A stretch of 64,000 nucleotides of DNA. Origin: Prochlorococcus sp. AG-409-K04. Lineage in GTDB: Bacteria; Cyanobacteriota; Cyanobacteriia; PCC-6307; Cyanobiaceae. The position numbers and the translations under genes were made by a program. Shown one piece after another: positions 11,583 through 21,648 of the stretch. The notes below the pieces were generated by a model. That model was given only the letters and a program-made list of their open reading frames with translations. It was not told the DNA's origin and did not search any database. The stretch's first letter is position 1. Each line of letters begins with the position of its first letter. The stretch lies in NCBI GenBank assembly GCA_003215555.1, contig QCKE01000005.1:1-64000 (forward strand). The letters are read 5' to 3'.

Positions 11583-12674
11583 ATGCTTTTTGCTAAGCCA
11601 AGTTATAGAAAAAGTTTGATTTTTATTCCTCTCTTACTGTCTTTATTTAATGTTTTACCTTTAAAAGCTGCAAGCGTCTTAGCTGCTTGGGTTGTCACAT
11701 CAGACGGTGTATTGAAATTGCGTACGTCATCATATGCAAAATTAAATGCTTACTATCAATCGGGTTATGAATCTTTTGGTGATCGTTTGTGGATTGATTT
11801 TCCTGGTGAATTAACGCAACCAAGGACATTGAATGGAAACGGCCCCATAAAGGAAATAAGACTTGGAAAACCATTCAAGGGAAATACAAGACTTGTTGTT
11901 GAGTTTTCGAAAGATGTATCTCTGGATCCCGCTCAACTTAAATTGTTAGGTAAATCTCCGACATTGTGGGAACTTAATCTGGTTGGGCTTGATTCCGCAA
12001 ACTTAAAAAGTTTTGGGGAGGGAAAAATAATTAAAACGACTTCAAGCTCTTATGTTTCTAGTTCAAGGAATAGATTTTTATCAAGCAAAGTAAACATTAA
12101 TGATTTACCAAATGTAGAAGTAGGAAGGTATAAAATCATTATTGATCCAGGTCATGGTGGCCCAGATGCAGGTGCTGTAGGAATAAGAGGTTTAAGAGAA
12201 ACTGATGTTGTTTTGGAAATCTCTAAGCAAGTTTCTAGTTATCTTTCTGCCAAAGGTGTACAAGTTTTGATGACTAGAAAAAAAGAAATAGACGTTGATT
12301 TGCATGAACGAGTAACTTTTGCAAATAAATCAAGTGCGGATGTGTTTGTAAGTATTCATGCAAATGCAACAAGAGGTTATAGGAGAGATGTTAGTGGAAT
12401 AGAAACTTATTATTTTGGAGGGGCTAAGGGAAGAACACTTGCCACGAAAATACAGAATGAATTGATAAATGTTGCTGGAGGCAGTCCCAATAGAGGTGTT
12501 CGTAAAAGTAGATTTTTTGTTATTCGTCATACTCATATGCCAGCCGCTTTGGTTGAAGTTGGATTTGTTACTGGCAGGCTCGACGCTAGATTGCTTTCTC
12601 AAGAAAATTATAAAAAAGAAATCGCTTTTGCTATTGCAAAAGGAATACTTGAATTTCTCAAGGAGGGGTATTGA
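11583..12674 (+). CDS. N-acetylmuramoyl-L-alanine amidase (AmiC type) with AMIN domain
   Basis: Zinc amidase that cuts peptide stems from peptidoglycan, in cyanobacteria for septum splitting. The frame runs back to 11448 inside the nitrilase gene, but the ATG at 11583 starts a good signal peptide (FIPLLLSLFNVLPLKAASVLA), so I choose it: 363 residues. An AMIN-like beta domain spans about residues 35-140. The Amidase_3 domain follows with IIDPGHGGPDAGAVG (zinc His), RGLRETDVVLEIS (zinc Glu), SIHANA (zinc His) and the catalytic VEVGFVTG. It overlaps murI by 4 bases. Confidence 0.92.
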   Translation: MLFAKPSYRKSLIFIPLLLSLFNVLPLKAASVLAAWVVTSDGVLKLRTSSYAKLNAYYQSGYESFGDRLWIDFPGELTQPRTLNGNGPIKEIRLGKPFKGNTRLVVEFSKDVSLDPAQLKLLGKSPTLWELNLVGLDSANLKSFGEGKIIKTTSSSYVSSSRNRFLSSKVNINDLPNVEVGRYKIIIDPGHGGPDAGAVGIRGLRETDVVLEISKQVSSYLSAKGVQVLMTRKKEIDVDLHERVTFANKSSADVFVSIHANATRGYRRDVSGIETYYFGGAKGRTLATKIQNELINVAGGSPNRGVRKSRFFVIRHTHMPAALVEVGFVTGRLDARLLSQENYKKEIAFAIAKGILEFLKEGY

Positions 12675-13474
12675 GAAATCGCTTGGCTTTATTTGATAGT
12701 GGAATAGGAGGATTTAGTGTGCTAAAAAGCATTTGCTCACGGCATTCAAATTTTAGTGCTATTTATTTGGCTGATACGGCTAGGCTCCCTTATGGCTCAA
12801 GGTGTAAGTCGGAAATTAGAGAGATAGCATTAGAGATTTCTGAATGGCTTAATTGTCAAAAGATTGATGCTGTTATTGTGGCTTGTAATACAACAAACTC
12901 TTTAGCGCTTGATGTTGTACAAAAAACACTTGATGTCCCTGTTTTTGACCTTATAGGATCTGCCATTGATTTAATAAGGACATCGAGAATTGGAGTTTTA
13001 GCAACCCCTTCTACTGTTTCTTCTACAACATATACTTCATATATTAAAACTATTAATCCTCTTGCTTTTGTTATAGAAGAAGGTTGCTCTGGTTTGGTAC
13101 CACTAATAGAAAAAAGAAAATTAAATTCTTTACAGATTAAAGAAATAGCTGCTAATCATTTGAAGAATCTTTTAAAAGAGGAAGTGCAGGAAATTGTGCT
13201 TGGATGCAGTCATTTTCCTTTGATAAAACCTATTATAAATGAATTAATACCTTATAATATAAACTTGATTGATCCTGCGACAGCTTTGTCTAAAAGGTTA
13301 GATGAATTCTTAGGACACTCACCTTCTGATTTAGAGCTAATTCCCTCTTTCCCTGATATTCAGTTTTGCGTGACCTCAGATCCGATTAGATTTACTTCTG
13401 CAACGAAGCAATTATTAGGAATTAATCCTAAAGTTGAACTCATTTCCTTACGATCTAAGTCCTGCGTCTTATAA
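12671..13474 (+). CDS. murI: MurI, glutamate racemase
   Basis: Supplies D-glutamate for peptidoglycan. 267 residues. The two catalytic cysteines are in VACNTTNS and LGCSHFPLI, and the N-terminal ALFDSGIGGFSVLKSI is the usual opening. The start is TTG at 12671 in the tetramer-like overlap with the amidase stop (TTGA), pointing to translational coupling between two cell-wall genes. An AGGAGG-like sequence lies shortly upstream at 12661-12666. Confidence 0.95.
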   Translation: MRNRLALFDSGIGGFSVLKSICSRHSNFSAIYLADTARLPYGSRCKSEIREIALEISEWLNCQKIDAVIVACNTTNSLALDVVQKTLDVPVFDLIGSAIDLIRTSRIGVLATPSTVSSTTYTSYIKTINPLAFVIEEGCSGLVPLIEKRKLNSLQIKEIAANHLKNLLKEEVQEIVLGCSHFPLIKPIINELIPYNINLIDPATALSKRLDEFLGHSPSDLELIPSFPDIQFCVTSDPIRFTSATKQLLGINPKVELISLRSKSCVL

Positions 13475-13495
13475 GATCTATTTAACGAGGATTCT

Positions 13496-14467
13496 ATGGC
13501 CACAGTAACTGAGTTGCTTCTGCCTGTTGAGACAGATCTTGAAGATCTGCTAAAGGATCTTCGTGTTTTGATTGGTGCAGGCCACCCTATTTTGCAGGCA
13601 GCAGCTGAACATCTTTTTAGTGCAGGAGGGAAAAGAATAAGGCCTGGTATTGTCCTTCTTATTTCAAAAGCATTGACTGTTGATGGAAATTTGTCGTCTA
13701 GGCATAGACGTTTGGCAGAAATTACAGAAATGATTCATACAGCATCTCTTGTTCATGATGATGTTGTAGATGAAGCTTCTACCAGAAGAGGAGTTGATAC
13801 AGTTCATAGTCGATTTGATCACAAAGTCGCAGTTTTGGCTGGAGATTTTCTTTTCGCTCAAGCTAGCTGGCATCTTGCGAATTTGAATAATTTGGATGTT
13901 GTTAAACTTTTGAGTCGAGTGATCATGGATCTTGCTGAAGGTGAAGTGAAACAAGGATTATATAAATATGATGCCACTCAGACATTAGATTCATATTTAG
14001 AAAAAAGTTATTTTAAAACAGCTTCTTTAATAGCAAATAGTTCTCAAGCAGTTGGTGTACTTAGTGATGTGTCAGATTATGAATTAAGTCAATTGTATAA
14101 TTATGGAAAACAACTTGGCTTAGCTTTTCAAGTGGTTGATGACATTTTAGATTTTACTTCTAGTCAAAAAGAATTAGGTAAACCAGCGGCAAATGATATG
14201 GCAAGTGGATATTTAACTGCACCAGCCTTATATGCACTTGAAGAAAATAATAGGCTTTCTATTTTAATTGAAAGGGAATTCTCTTCTAATGGTGATATTG
14301 AAGAAGCTTTGACAATAGTTAGAAATTCAAATGCTATTAATCGAACAAGGAAATTAGCCGAACAATTTGCAAAAGATTCTTATGAATCTATTACTTGGAT
14401 GAAAGATTCTCCATATAAAAAAGCATTATTAAATCTTCCTGAGTATGTCTTAGGTAGACTTTACTGA
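13496..14467 (+). CDS. sds: Solanesyl (all-trans polyprenyl) diphosphate synthase
   Basis: Trans-prenyltransferase that makes the C45 side chain for plastoquinone. 323 residues. The first aspartate-rich motif is in LVHDDVVDEASTRRG and the second in FQVVDDILDFTSS; GGKRIRPGIVLLI is the N-terminal substrate-binding segment. The chain length (nonaprenyl) is inferred from cyanobacterial homologs and not visible directly. Preceded by an AACGAGG sequence 6 bases before ATG. Last gene of the comB-to-sds run; overlaps the convergent HAD gene by 7 bases. Confidence 0.9.
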   Translation: MATVTELLLPVETDLEDLLKDLRVLIGAGHPILQAAAEHLFSAGGKRIRPGIVLLISKALTVDGNLSSRHRRLAEITEMIHTASLVHDDVVDEASTRRGVDTVHSRFDHKVAVLAGDFLFAQASWHLANLNNLDVVKLLSRVIMDLAEGEVKQGLYKYDATQTLDSYLEKSYFKTASLIANSSQAVGVLSDVSDYELSQLYNYGKQLGLAFQVVDDILDFTSSQKELGKPAANDMASGYLTAPALYALEENNRLSILIEREFSSNGDIEEALTIVRNSNAINRTRKLAEQFAKDSYESITWMKDSPYKKALLNLPEYVLGRLY

Positions 14468-15138
14468 GAATATAATTTTCTTATAAAGATCAGGATTTCA
14501 TTTAAATTCTTAATGTGAATTGGATTATTATTTAGCATATCTTGATGTTTATAAAATTCATCTGAGTGATTATTGTCAAGCAAAAAAACTTTATTTCCTG
14601 CATCTAATGCTGATTTGCATCCTAAGTGAGAGTCTTCCACCGCCCAGCAATAATTGGCATTGATTCCTAATCTATTAGATGCCAAAATATATGGATCAGG
14701 ATTTGGTTTTCCTTTCTTAATGAGAGGATCATCCCCATAAACTCTGGTTTTAATTTTTTCTATCCATTTATTGTCTCTACATTTATACATAACAGATTCA
14801 TACGTGCTGCTTGTTACTAATGCTATAGGGATTTTGTTTTTGATAATGAATTCAATTAACTCTTGTGCTCCATTAATTGGTTTTATATTTTGAAGAATCT
14901 TTTCGTGAATTTTTTTGTGAATAGATAATACCTCTTTGACAGTTATTTTCTTTTGCGACCATTCAATTAAATCATTTACACAGTCAATTTTTCTTTTACC
15001 TAGGAAGGTATTTAATTGATTATTACTAAGTTCATATTCGAAATAGCTCGAGGTTCTTTTCCAGGTTTGTCTATTTAATGGCTCAGTATCCAAGAGCACA
15101 CCGTCAAGGTCAAAGAGAAAAGCATTAGGTAATCTCAT
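14461..15138 (-). CDS. HAD-superfamily sugar-phosphate phosphatase / phosphoglucomutase-like
   Basis: HAD hydrolase of subfamily IA with a helical cap. 225 residues. Motif I is FLFDLDGVLLDTEPLNR, motif II ALVTSSTYES, motif III near KKGKPNPDPYI, and motif IV AVEDSHLGCKSALDAG. This group includes beta-phosphoglucomutases and small sugar-phosphate phosphatases; the sequence does not decide which. Single gene on the minus strand, tail to tail with the prenyl synthase. Confidence 0.83.
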   Translation of the reverse strand: MRLPNAFLFDLDGVLLDTEPLNRQTWKRTSSYFEYELSNNQLNTFLGKRKIDCVNDLIEWSQKKITVKEVLSIHKKIHEKILQNIKPINGAQELIEFIIKNKIPIALVTSSTYESVMYKCRDNKWIEKIKTRVYGDDPLIKKGKPNPDPYILASNRLGINANYCWAVEDSHLGCKSALDAGNKVFLLDNNHSDEFYKHQDMLNNNPIHIKNLNEILIFIRKLYSQ

Positions 15139-15232
15139 ATTTAATTATGTTTTTCTTTTAATAAGCATTTCACAAGCTTTTCCATTTGCTGTTAAGTGGC
15201 TTGAATGCATGTAATGAATACTTTTATTTTCT

Positions 15233-17209
15233 ATGAGTTTTGAGCCATCAGCAAGAATTGAGACAGTACTAAGTGAGGGGAGAGTCTTCAAACCTTCTTC
15301 AAAAGTACAAAGTACATCAACTATTAGTGGATTTGAAAAATATCAGCAAATGGTGGATTCTGCAAAATCAGATCCAAATAAATTTTGGGGTGATGCTGCA
15401 TTGAAAGAATTGCATTGGTTTGAGCCATTTGAAACAGTCTTGGATTGGTCAAATCCTCCTTTTGCTAGGTGGTTTGATGGTGGGAAAACAAATGTTTCTT
15501 ATAATTGCTTGGATCGTCATGTGTTGAACGGTAAAGGAGAAGAAATTGCAATTATTTGGGAGGGTGAACCTGGAGATATCAGGAGAATTACTTATAAAGA
15601 GCTTTTTATGGAAGTCTGTAAAACAGCAAATGCATTAAAACAAATTGGCATAGGCAAAGGAGATTTAGTTGCTCTTTACATGCCTATGATTCCAGAAGCT
15701 GCAATAGCAATGCTTGCATGTTCTCGAATTGGAGCGCCTCATTCTGTTGTTTTTGGAGGATTTTCTTCTGAAGCTTTAAGAGATAGATTAAACGATGGAG
15801 AGGCTAAGGTTGTAATTACTGCTGATGGTGGATACCGCAAAGATAAAATTATTTCTCTTAAGAAAGCAGTGGATTCTGCTTTAAAGAATAATGCTTGTCC
15901 TACTGTAAATTCAGTTTTAATAGTACAACGCACAAAAGAAAAAATTTCTTTTAATCCAGAAAGAGATTATTGGTGGCATGAGCTTGTTCCTGCCCAATCT
16001 TCTGAATGTAGTCCAGAATATATGGATAGTGAGGATAGGTTATTTGTTCTTTATACCTCCGGTTCAACAGGAAAGCCAAAAGGTGTAGTACATACTACTG
16101 CTGGCTATAATTTGTGGGCCCATCTAACTTTTCAATGGATTTTTGATGTAAAAAAAGATGAGATCTATTGGTGTACTGCAGATGTGGGATGGATAACTGG
16201 TCATAGTTACATTGTTTACGGTCCTCTTTCTAATGGTGTTACTACTGTGATGTATGAGGGTGTTCCACGCCCATCAAACCCAGGTGCTTTCTGGGAAGTA
16301 ATCCAAAAGCACAAAATCAATATTTTCTATACGGCCCCAACGGCAATAAGAGCATTTATGAAGTCAGGTAGAAGTCTTCCAGATAGTTATGATTTATCGT
16401 CTTTACGCTTATTAGGTACTGTTGGTGAACCAATTAATCCTGAAGCCTGGATGTGGTATATGGAAGTTATTGGTAGGAATAATTGTCCAGTTGTTGATAC
16501 TTGGTGGCAGACTGAAACAGGAGGAGTAATGATTTCACCTCTACCTGGAGCTATCCCAACAAAGCCAGGTTCGGCAACTTTGCCTCTGCCTGGTATAGAA
16601 GCTGATGTAGTTAATGCTGATGGTGATTCAGTAAACGAGCAAGAAGGTGGCTATCTAGTAGTAAAACGTCCTTGGCCAGGCATGATGAGAACAGTTCATG
16701 GTGATTCCAAAAGGTTTCGAGAGAGTTATTGGGAATTTTTGAAACCAAAGGATGGAAGTTATGTTTACTTTGCTGGGGATGGAGCAAGAAGAGATATAGA
16801 TGGGTATTTTTGGATTATGGGCCGCGTTGATGATGTAATTAATGTTTCTGGACATAGATTAGGCACTATGGAAATAGAGTCTGCGTTAGTTAGCCATGCT
16901 TCTGTTGCTGAAGCAGCTGTTGTAGGAAGATCTGATGAGGTGAAAGGTGAATCAATTGTCGCTTTTGTTACTTTAGAAGGTTCTAATGAATTGACTGATG
17001 AGCTTTTGAAGGATCTAAAAATGCATGTAGTGAACGAGATTGGTGTAATAGCAAGACCAGATGAAATACGTTTTACTAATGCCCTGCCAAAAACAAGAAG
17101 CGGTAAAATAATGCGAAGATTATTAAGATCACTAGCTTCTGGTGAAGAAGTAAAAGGTGATACAAGTACTTTAGAAGACAAGAATGTTCTTGATGAATTA
17201 AGAAGGTAG
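15233..17209 (+). CDS. acs: Acs, acetyl-CoA synthetase
   Basis: AMP-forming enzyme turning acetate, ATP and CoA into acetyl-CoA. 658 residues, the usual Acs length, against about 500-550 for other acyl-CoA synthetases. Motifs: [15 protein letters not shown] (phosphate loop), [10 protein letters not shown] (adenine and acetate pocket) and the C-terminal [15 protein letters not shown] holding the lysine that is controlled by acetylation in homologs. It has its own spacer of 94 bases on both sides of the start, so is probably monocistronic. Confidence 0.96.
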   Translation: MSFEPSARIETVLSEGRVFKPSSKVQSTSTISGFEKYQQMVDSAKSDPNKFWGDAALKELHWFEPFETVLDWSNPPFARWFDGGKTNVSYNCLDRHVLNGKGEEIAIIWEGEPGDIRRITYKELFMEVCKTANALKQIGIGKGDLVALYMPMIPEAAIAMLACSRIGAPHSVVFGGFSSEALRDRLNDGEAKVVITADGGYRKDKIISLKKAVDSALKNNACPTVNSVLIVQRTKEKISFNPERDYWWHELVPAQSSECSPEYMDSEDRLFVLYTSGSTGKPKGVVHTTAGYNLWAHLTFQWIFDVKKDEIYWCTADVGWITGHSYIVYGPLSNGVTTVMYEGVPRPSNPGAFWEVIQKHKINIFYTAPTAIRAFMKSGRSLPDSYDLSSLRLLGTVGEPINPEAWMWYMEVIGRNNCPVVDTWWQTETGGVMISPLPGAIPTKPGSATLPLPGIEADVVNADGDSVNEQEGGYLVVKRPWPGMMRTVHGDSKRFRESYWEFLKPKDGSYVYFAGDGARRDIDGYFWIMGRVDDVINVSGHRLGTMEIESALVSHASVAEAAVVGRSDEVKGESIVAFVTLEGSNELTDELLKDLKMHVVNEIGVIARPDEIRFTNALPKTRSGKIMRRLLRSLASGEEVKGDTSTLEDKNVLDELRR

Positions 17210-17240
17210 TTCTATTAGTTTGTAAAGACTTTAATGAATC

Positions 17241-18302
17241 TTACGGTTTACAAGCTGACCATACTTTTGTCATAAAGTATTTATCAGACTTTATAGATGT
17301 GAAACCTGACTCGGAAAGTTTTGATTCAATATTATCTTGTATATAATCTTTGTAGTAGGGTTCATGAAATATTCTGTGGAAATTATCTAATACTTGTACA
17401 AATTCAGATGAATCATTTATTTGAATAGAATCAGCAATAATTAAAACACCTTTTGATTTTAAAAGTCGAAAACATTCTTTTATTACATTATCTCTAGCTT
17501 TATTTGGTAGTTCATGAAATAAGAAAACGCATGTAATTGCATGAAAAGACTCCTTTAATAATGGAGTCTTTTCAGCGTTACCTTGAATTAATTGAACCAA
17601 TTCACTTTCGCCATTATTTAAATATCTGCTTGCTTGCTTTAGATATGCCCCAGATAAATCCAAACCTGTAAGTTCAGTTTTGGGAAATGCAGCCCTAAGT
17701 TGTTGGAGCGTTCTCCCAGTTCCTGTAGCTAAATCCATTATTTTTAAATTCGAAGTATCTGTTCCTGAAAAATTTAAATTGATACCTTTTTTTAATGGAG
17801 CTATCACTCTCCTCCTCATTGCATCGGCCGTACCATTAAAAAGAATTTCTACTTGTATATCGTACAAACTTGCAGAGTGATCGCTTAAATAACCATCGGT
17901 TTGGTGATGAAAATTTTGTAGATAATATTCAGGATATTTTTCTTTATTAATTTCAATAGGTATTTCTTGATACTTTCTTTTTATTCTCCTTTTCCATGTA
18001 GATGGCATGTCTAACCAAACTAACGGGTAATTTTTAAGCCATTCAAACCAGGGAGCTTCAAAAAGTAGGCTTTTAGGATAAAAGCCATTTTCAGCTTCTA
18101 TCCAGTCTATTTCCTCTAAATCCTTTATCGCCTTCCTTAATTCAAAAAGTAACTCTGGTGTTACAGGGGAAGTTTCTGGGATTGCTTGTGGAACTATAAG
18201 CTCCATGATTTTTGTACTAATCTCTTTATGAGCAATTCCTATTAGCCCTTTCCCTTGTTGTAAAGCTTGGTATGCGAATTTTGTGAGGCTTGACTCAGCC
18301 AT
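17241..18302 (-). CDS. Class I SAM-dependent methyltransferase (cyanobacterial family)
   Basis: 353 residues. The C-terminal two-thirds form a Rossmann methyltransferase: motif I MDLATGTGRTLQQLRAAFP near residue 190, then LTGLDLSGAYLKQA, AITCVFLFHELP and LKSKGVLIIADS. The N-terminal 150 residues are a helical region with conserved-looking W and P residues (PWFEWLKNYPLVWLDMPSTW). The substrate is unknown; similar proteins are found across cyanobacteria. Convergent with acs and 31 bases from its stop. Confidence 0.75.
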   Translation of the reverse strand: MAESSLTKFAYQALQQGKGLIGIAHKEISTKIMELIVPQAIPETSPVTPELLFELRKAIKDLEEIDWIEAENGFYPKSLLFEAPWFEWLKNYPLVWLDMPSTWKRRIKRKYQEIPIEINKEKYPEYYLQNFHHQTDGYLSDHSASLYDIQVEILFNGTADAMRRRVIAPLKKGINLNFSGTDTSNLKIMDLATGTGRTLQQLRAAFPKTELTGLDLSGAYLKQASRYLNNGESELVQLIQGNAEKTPLLKESFHAITCVFLFHELPNKARDNVIKECFRLLKSKGVLIIADSIQINDSSEFVQVLDNFHRIFHEPYYKDYIQDNIESKLSESGFTSIKSDKYFMTKVWSACKP

Positions 18303-18411
18303 ATTACTTATGGAAGTAAATCTATTTGAACAGATTTTGTAGAACTTTGAGGAAATTATTTGATTTATGTTGTCAAGAGAATCAATTTAACTGCATTTTT
18401 AGATGCAATTG

Positions 18412-18711
18412 TCAGCTTCGACATAATTGAGGCGGTAATGCATTCATTAGTTCTATAAGTTCTTTCCAGGAATAATACGGTTGATGTTTTTCTAAAGCAT
18501 CATAATTTTTTTGTATATAATTTTTTATTTTAGTAGAAGTTGTACAGGCATTTTTGTACTGCTTTTTTTCAAAATTGCTTTCAAGTATATCCATTAATTC
18601 ATTGAATTTATTGAAAATTTCTACGTTTTTATTTTGAGCTGAATAACTTATATTGAGTTGAGATAATAGTACTATGATTAAACTGAAATGCTTAATTTGT
18701 TTTTTATTCAT
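18412..18711 (-). CDS. Small secreted protein, function unknown
   Basis: 99 residues starting with a signal peptide (KHFSLIIVLLSQLNISYSAQ) and then a helical, lysine-rich mature part with two cysteines (one in KNACTTS, one at the C-terminus, PPQLCRS). The shape suggests a small periplasmic helical-bundle protein. I do not recognise a family. It follows glnA on the same strand but is separated by a strong terminator-like hairpin (18749-18788), so is probably transcribed on its own. Confidence 0.6.
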   Translation of the reverse strand: MNKKQIKHFSLIIVLLSQLNISYSAQNKNVEIFNKFNELMDILESNFEKKQYKNACTTSTKIKNYIQKNYDALEKHQPYYSWKELIELMNALPPQLCRS

Positions 18712-18748
18712 GACACTTTTTATATATATAAAATCAAAATCATATAAA

Positions 18749-18788
18749 CATTAATAGGCTAAATAATATTGATATTAGCCTATTAATG
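18749..18788 (-). terminator. Strong hairpin after glnA
   Basis: A perfect 14-base inverted repeat (arms 18749-18762 and 18775-18788) with a 12-base loop, about 33 bases beyond the glnA stop. In glnA's direction it is followed by a T-rich stretch. It fits an intrinsic terminator or 3' stabilising stem for the glnA transcript. The stem contains a GGC/GCC core but is otherwise AT-rich. Confidence 0.7.
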
Positions 18789-18820
18789 AAAAATAAGCGC
18801 CTTATCGCAAGTCTAACTTC

Positions 18821-20242
18821 TTAAGCGTCGTAATACATGAAGAACTCGTGTGGATGAGGTCTCTGTCTTAATTGCTGTACTTCCTCATACTTCATTTCAA
18901 TGAAATTGTCGATAAAGTCTTGATCAAAAACGCCACCTGATGTTAGGTATTCGTTGTCATCTTTAAGAGCATTTAATGCGTCATTGAGTGATGATGGAAC
19001 AGTAGCAATTTTTGCTAGTTCTTGTTCGGGAAGCTCGAATAAGTCTCTATCTTCACCATCACCTGGATCAATTTGATTCTTGATTCCATCAATTCCTGCC
19101 ATCAACATTGCGCTAAATGCTAAGTAAGGGTTTGCTAGTGCATCTCCAGGCCTAAATTCAAGCCTTTTTGCTTTTGGACTTGGACCTGTTAATGGAATTC
19201 TTATAGCTGCTGATCTGTTTCCTTGAGAATAAACTAGATTGACTGGTGCTTCAAATCCAGGAACTAAACGTTTATAGCTGTTGGTCGTTGGGTTGGTAAA
19301 TGCTAGGAAAGAAGGCGCGTGTTTAAGTATTCCCCCTATATACCATTTTGCAGTTTGTGAGAGGTTTGCATATGTCCCTTCACCAAAGAATAAAGGCTGC
19401 CCACTTTTCCAAAGACTTTGATGGACATGCATTCCTGTCCCATTGTCATTCCAAACAGGTTTAGGCATAAATGTGGCTGTTTTGCCGTATTTTTTAGCAA
19501 TGTTTCTTACTACATATTTGTAGGTCATAACATTGTCTGCTGCATCTATAAGCGAGGCAAATTTCATTCCTAATTCGTGCTGTCCTGGACCTGCAACTTC
19601 GTGATGATGCTTCTCTATAGGTATTCCTAGTTGGCCCATAAGTAAAAGCATTTCTGATCTCATGTCTTGAGCTGTATCATTAGGCGCTACAGGAAAGTAT
19701 CCTTCTTTGTATTGAATTTTGTAAGCTAGGTTGCCACCTTCCTCTGTTCTCCCTGTGTTCCAAGGTGCTTCGATAGTATCAACACTATAAAAAGATGTGC
19801 CTTCTTTAGAGTCGTATTTAACGTCATCAAAAATAAAAAATTCAGGCTCAGGTCCAAAAAATGCTGAGTCTGCTAATCCAGTTGTAGAAAGATAGGAAAG
19901 TGCTTTTTGAGCAAGAGCTCGCGGGCATCTTGAATATGGATTCCCACTTCTAGGTTCTTGTATAGAACATATCAAGCTAAGTGTTTTGTGACGATAAAAA
20001 GGATCGATCCATGAAGTGGTTGGATCTGGAACCATTGACATGTCAGATTCGTTAATAGCTTTCCAGCCACGTATTGAGGAGCCATCAAAAGCAAGACCTT
20101 CACTGAAAGAACTTTCGTCAATCATGTCGGAAGTTACAGTTAAATGCTGCCACTTCCCATGAATATCTGTAAATTTTAAGTCAATTAGTTCAATTCCCTC
20201 ATCCTTGATTTGCCTGAGGACATCTTGTGGAGATTTACTCAT
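18821..20242 (-). CDS. glnA: GlnA, glutamine synthetase type I
   Basis: Assimilates ammonium into glutamine. 473 residues, the GSI-beta length. Landmarks: [17 protein letters not shown] (N-terminal), [13 protein letters not shown]-type [28 protein letters not shown] (ATP and metal site), and [19 protein letters not shown]. The region [10 protein letters not shown] is present. The start is ATG at 20242, only about 30 bases after a -10 element of an NtcA-type promoter, so the leader is short and leaves no room for a glutamine riboswitch. Confidence 0.98.
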   Translation of the reverse strand: MSKSPQDVLRQIKDEGIELIDLKFTDIHGKWQHLTVTSDMIDESSFSEGLAFDGSSIRGWKAINESDMSMVPDPTTSWIDPFYRHKTLSLICSIQEPRSGNPYSRCPRALAQKALSYLSTTGLADSAFFGPEPEFFIFDDVKYDSKEGTSFYSVDTIEAPWNTGRTEEGGNLAYKIQYKEGYFPVAPNDTAQDMRSEMLLLMGQLGIPIEKHHHEVAGPGQHELGMKFASLIDAADNVMTYKYVVRNIAKKYGKTATFMPKPVWNDNGTGMHVHQSLWKSGQPLFFGEGTYANLSQTAKWYIGGILKHAPSFLAFTNPTTNSYKRLVPGFEAPVNLVYSQGNRSAAIRIPLTGPSPKAKRLEFRPGDALANPYLAFSAMLMAGIDGIKNQIDPGDGEDRDLFELPEQELAKIATVPSSLNDALNALKDDNEYLTSGGVFDQDFIDNFIEMKYEEVQQLRQRPHPHEFFMYYDA

Positions 20243-20270
20243 GAACCCTTTTTAAATATTTATACTTATA

Positions 20271-20276
20271 AAATTA
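20271..20276 (-). promoter_or_regulatory. -10 element of the glnA promoter
   Basis: Read on the minus strand this is TAATTT, matching the cyanobacterial TAN3T -10 form. It lies exactly 22 bases after the NtcA site at 20299-20312, the spacing known for NtcA-activated class II promoters, which normally lack a -35 box. Confidence 0.75.
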
Positions 20277-20298
20277 ATTAGCACAGCAAACTACTTTT

Positions 20299-20312
20299 GT
20301 ATCAATAAGTAC
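20299..20312 (-). promoter_or_regulatory. NtcA binding site upstream of glnA
   Basis: GTATCAATAAGTAC on the plus strand is a perfect GTA-N8-TAC palindrome, the consensus for NtcA, the global nitrogen regulator of cyanobacteria. With the TAATTT element 22 bases on, it predicts activation of glnA by NtcA with 2-oxoglutarate under nitrogen limitation. The divergent aminotransferase gene begins 170 bases away in the other direction and could be influenced too, but no matching -10 was seen there. Confidence 0.85.
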
Positions 20313-20481
20313 TTTTTTCCACTCTTTGCTTTAAATATTGACCTTTTATAACGTAATAGCTGTGAATGCCTCCAAATAAACACAAATAATTTTTGTCAGC
20401 ATTGCAATACCTAAAAAATGATTCACGAGTTTACCTTTAGATGTTTAGGCTCATGGTTAAACAATTTACTATCCTTAAATC

Positions 20482-21648
20482 TTGGAGACCAAAATACCTA
20501 AATTTTCAATGCCCAATACTTTTGATAGAAAAGTTTCCCCACTTTTAGTACCCGAGAGACTTCTTTTAGGACCAGGTCCTTCCAATTCACATCCTTTAGT
20601 TCTAAAAGCTTTAGCTAACCAACCTGTAGGACATTTAGATCCTTTTTATATAGATCTAATGGCAGAGGTTCAAGATCTTTTAAGACATATTTGGCAAACA
20701 AACAATCGTTTAACTCTTCCCATGAGTGGCACAGGAAGTGCTGCCATGGAAGCAACAATTGCAAATGTTGTTGAACCTGGTGACACAGTCTTAGTTGGAA
20801 TTAAAGGATATTTTGGTAATAGATTGGCTGATATGGCTTCAAGATACAGGGCGAATGTTCAAACTATTGAAAAGCCATGGGGAACTGTGTTTTCTTTAGA
20901 AGAACTTGAAGAAGCTTTAATTAAATTTCGACCTGCTGTATTGGCTCTCGTTCATGCAGAGACTTCTACAGGTGTGTGTCAGCCTATGGATGGAGTAGGA
21001 GAATTGTGTAGAAAATATAATTGTCTTTTATTGCTTGATACAGTCACTTCCTTAGGGAGTGTACCTTTGTATTTAGATGAATGGAAAGTCGATTTGGCAT
21101 ATAGCTGCAGTCAAAAAGGTTTAAGTTGTCCGCCTGGGTTAGGTCCGTTTACTATGAATATAAGGGCTGAAGAAAAATTAAATAAAAGAGAAGGTAAAGT
21201 TCCTAATTGGTATTTAGATGTTTCTCTTTTAAACAAGTATTGGGGCAGTGACCGTGTATACCACCACACAGCACCTGTCAATATGAACTTTGGCATAAGA
21301 GAAGCTCTAAGATTAATTGTTGATGAAGGGCTTGAAAATTCATGGAAACGTCACCATGAAAATGCTGTACTTTTGTGGAATGGTTTACAAGAATTAGGAT
21401 TAGAATTGCATGTTTCACAAGAATATAGACTGCCTACTTTAACAACAGTTAAGATTCCAGAAGGTATTGATGGGAAGGCATTCTCTCTACATTTGTTAAA
21501 TAATCATGCAATTGAAATTGGTGGAGGTTTAGGAGAATTAGCTGGAAAGGTTTGGAGAATTGGTTTAATGGGCTATAATTCCCAAAAAATAAATGTTGAA
21601 AAAATATTGAATATTTTTGATTCAGAACTTGTGAAATTTAAATCATAA
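20482..21648 (+). CDS. Class V aminotransferase (serine/alanine-glyoxylate aminotransferase type)
   Basis: PLP enzyme of the purine-catabolism/photorespiratory branch; serine or alanine:glyoxylate transamination is the likely reaction. 388 residues from TTG at 20482; ATG at 20509 is an equally good start. Landmarks: LLLGPGPSNSHPLVLKAL (N-terminal substrate loop), MSGTGSAAMEA, LLLDTVTSLGS (PLP aspartate) and YSCSQKGLSCPPG with the PLP lysine. The C-terminal GGLGELAGKVWRIGLMG is typical. It is divergent from glnA. Confidence 0.87.
   Translation: METKIPKFSMPNTFDRKVSPLLVPERLLLGPGPSNSHPLVLKALANQPVGHLDPFYIDLMAEVQDLLRHIWQTNNRLTLPMSGTGSAAMEATIANVVEPGDTVLVGIKGYFGNRLADMASRYRANVQTIEKPWGTVFSLEELEEALIKFRPAVLALVHAETSTGVCQPMDGVGELCRKYNCLLLLDTVTSLGSVPLYLDEWKVDLAYSCSQKGLSCPPGLGPFTMNIRAEEKLNKREGKVPNWYLDVSLLNKYWGSDRVYHHTAPVNMNFGIREALRLIVDEGLENSWKRHHENAVLLWNGLQELGLELHVSQEYRLPTLTTVKIPEGIDGKAFSLHLLNNHAIEIGGGLGELAGKVWRIGLMGYNSQKINVEKILNIFDSELVKFKS

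Noticed and set aside
20243-20298. Glutamine riboswitch in the glnA leader
   Set aside because: The predicted leader of about 25 bases is far too short for the aptamer.
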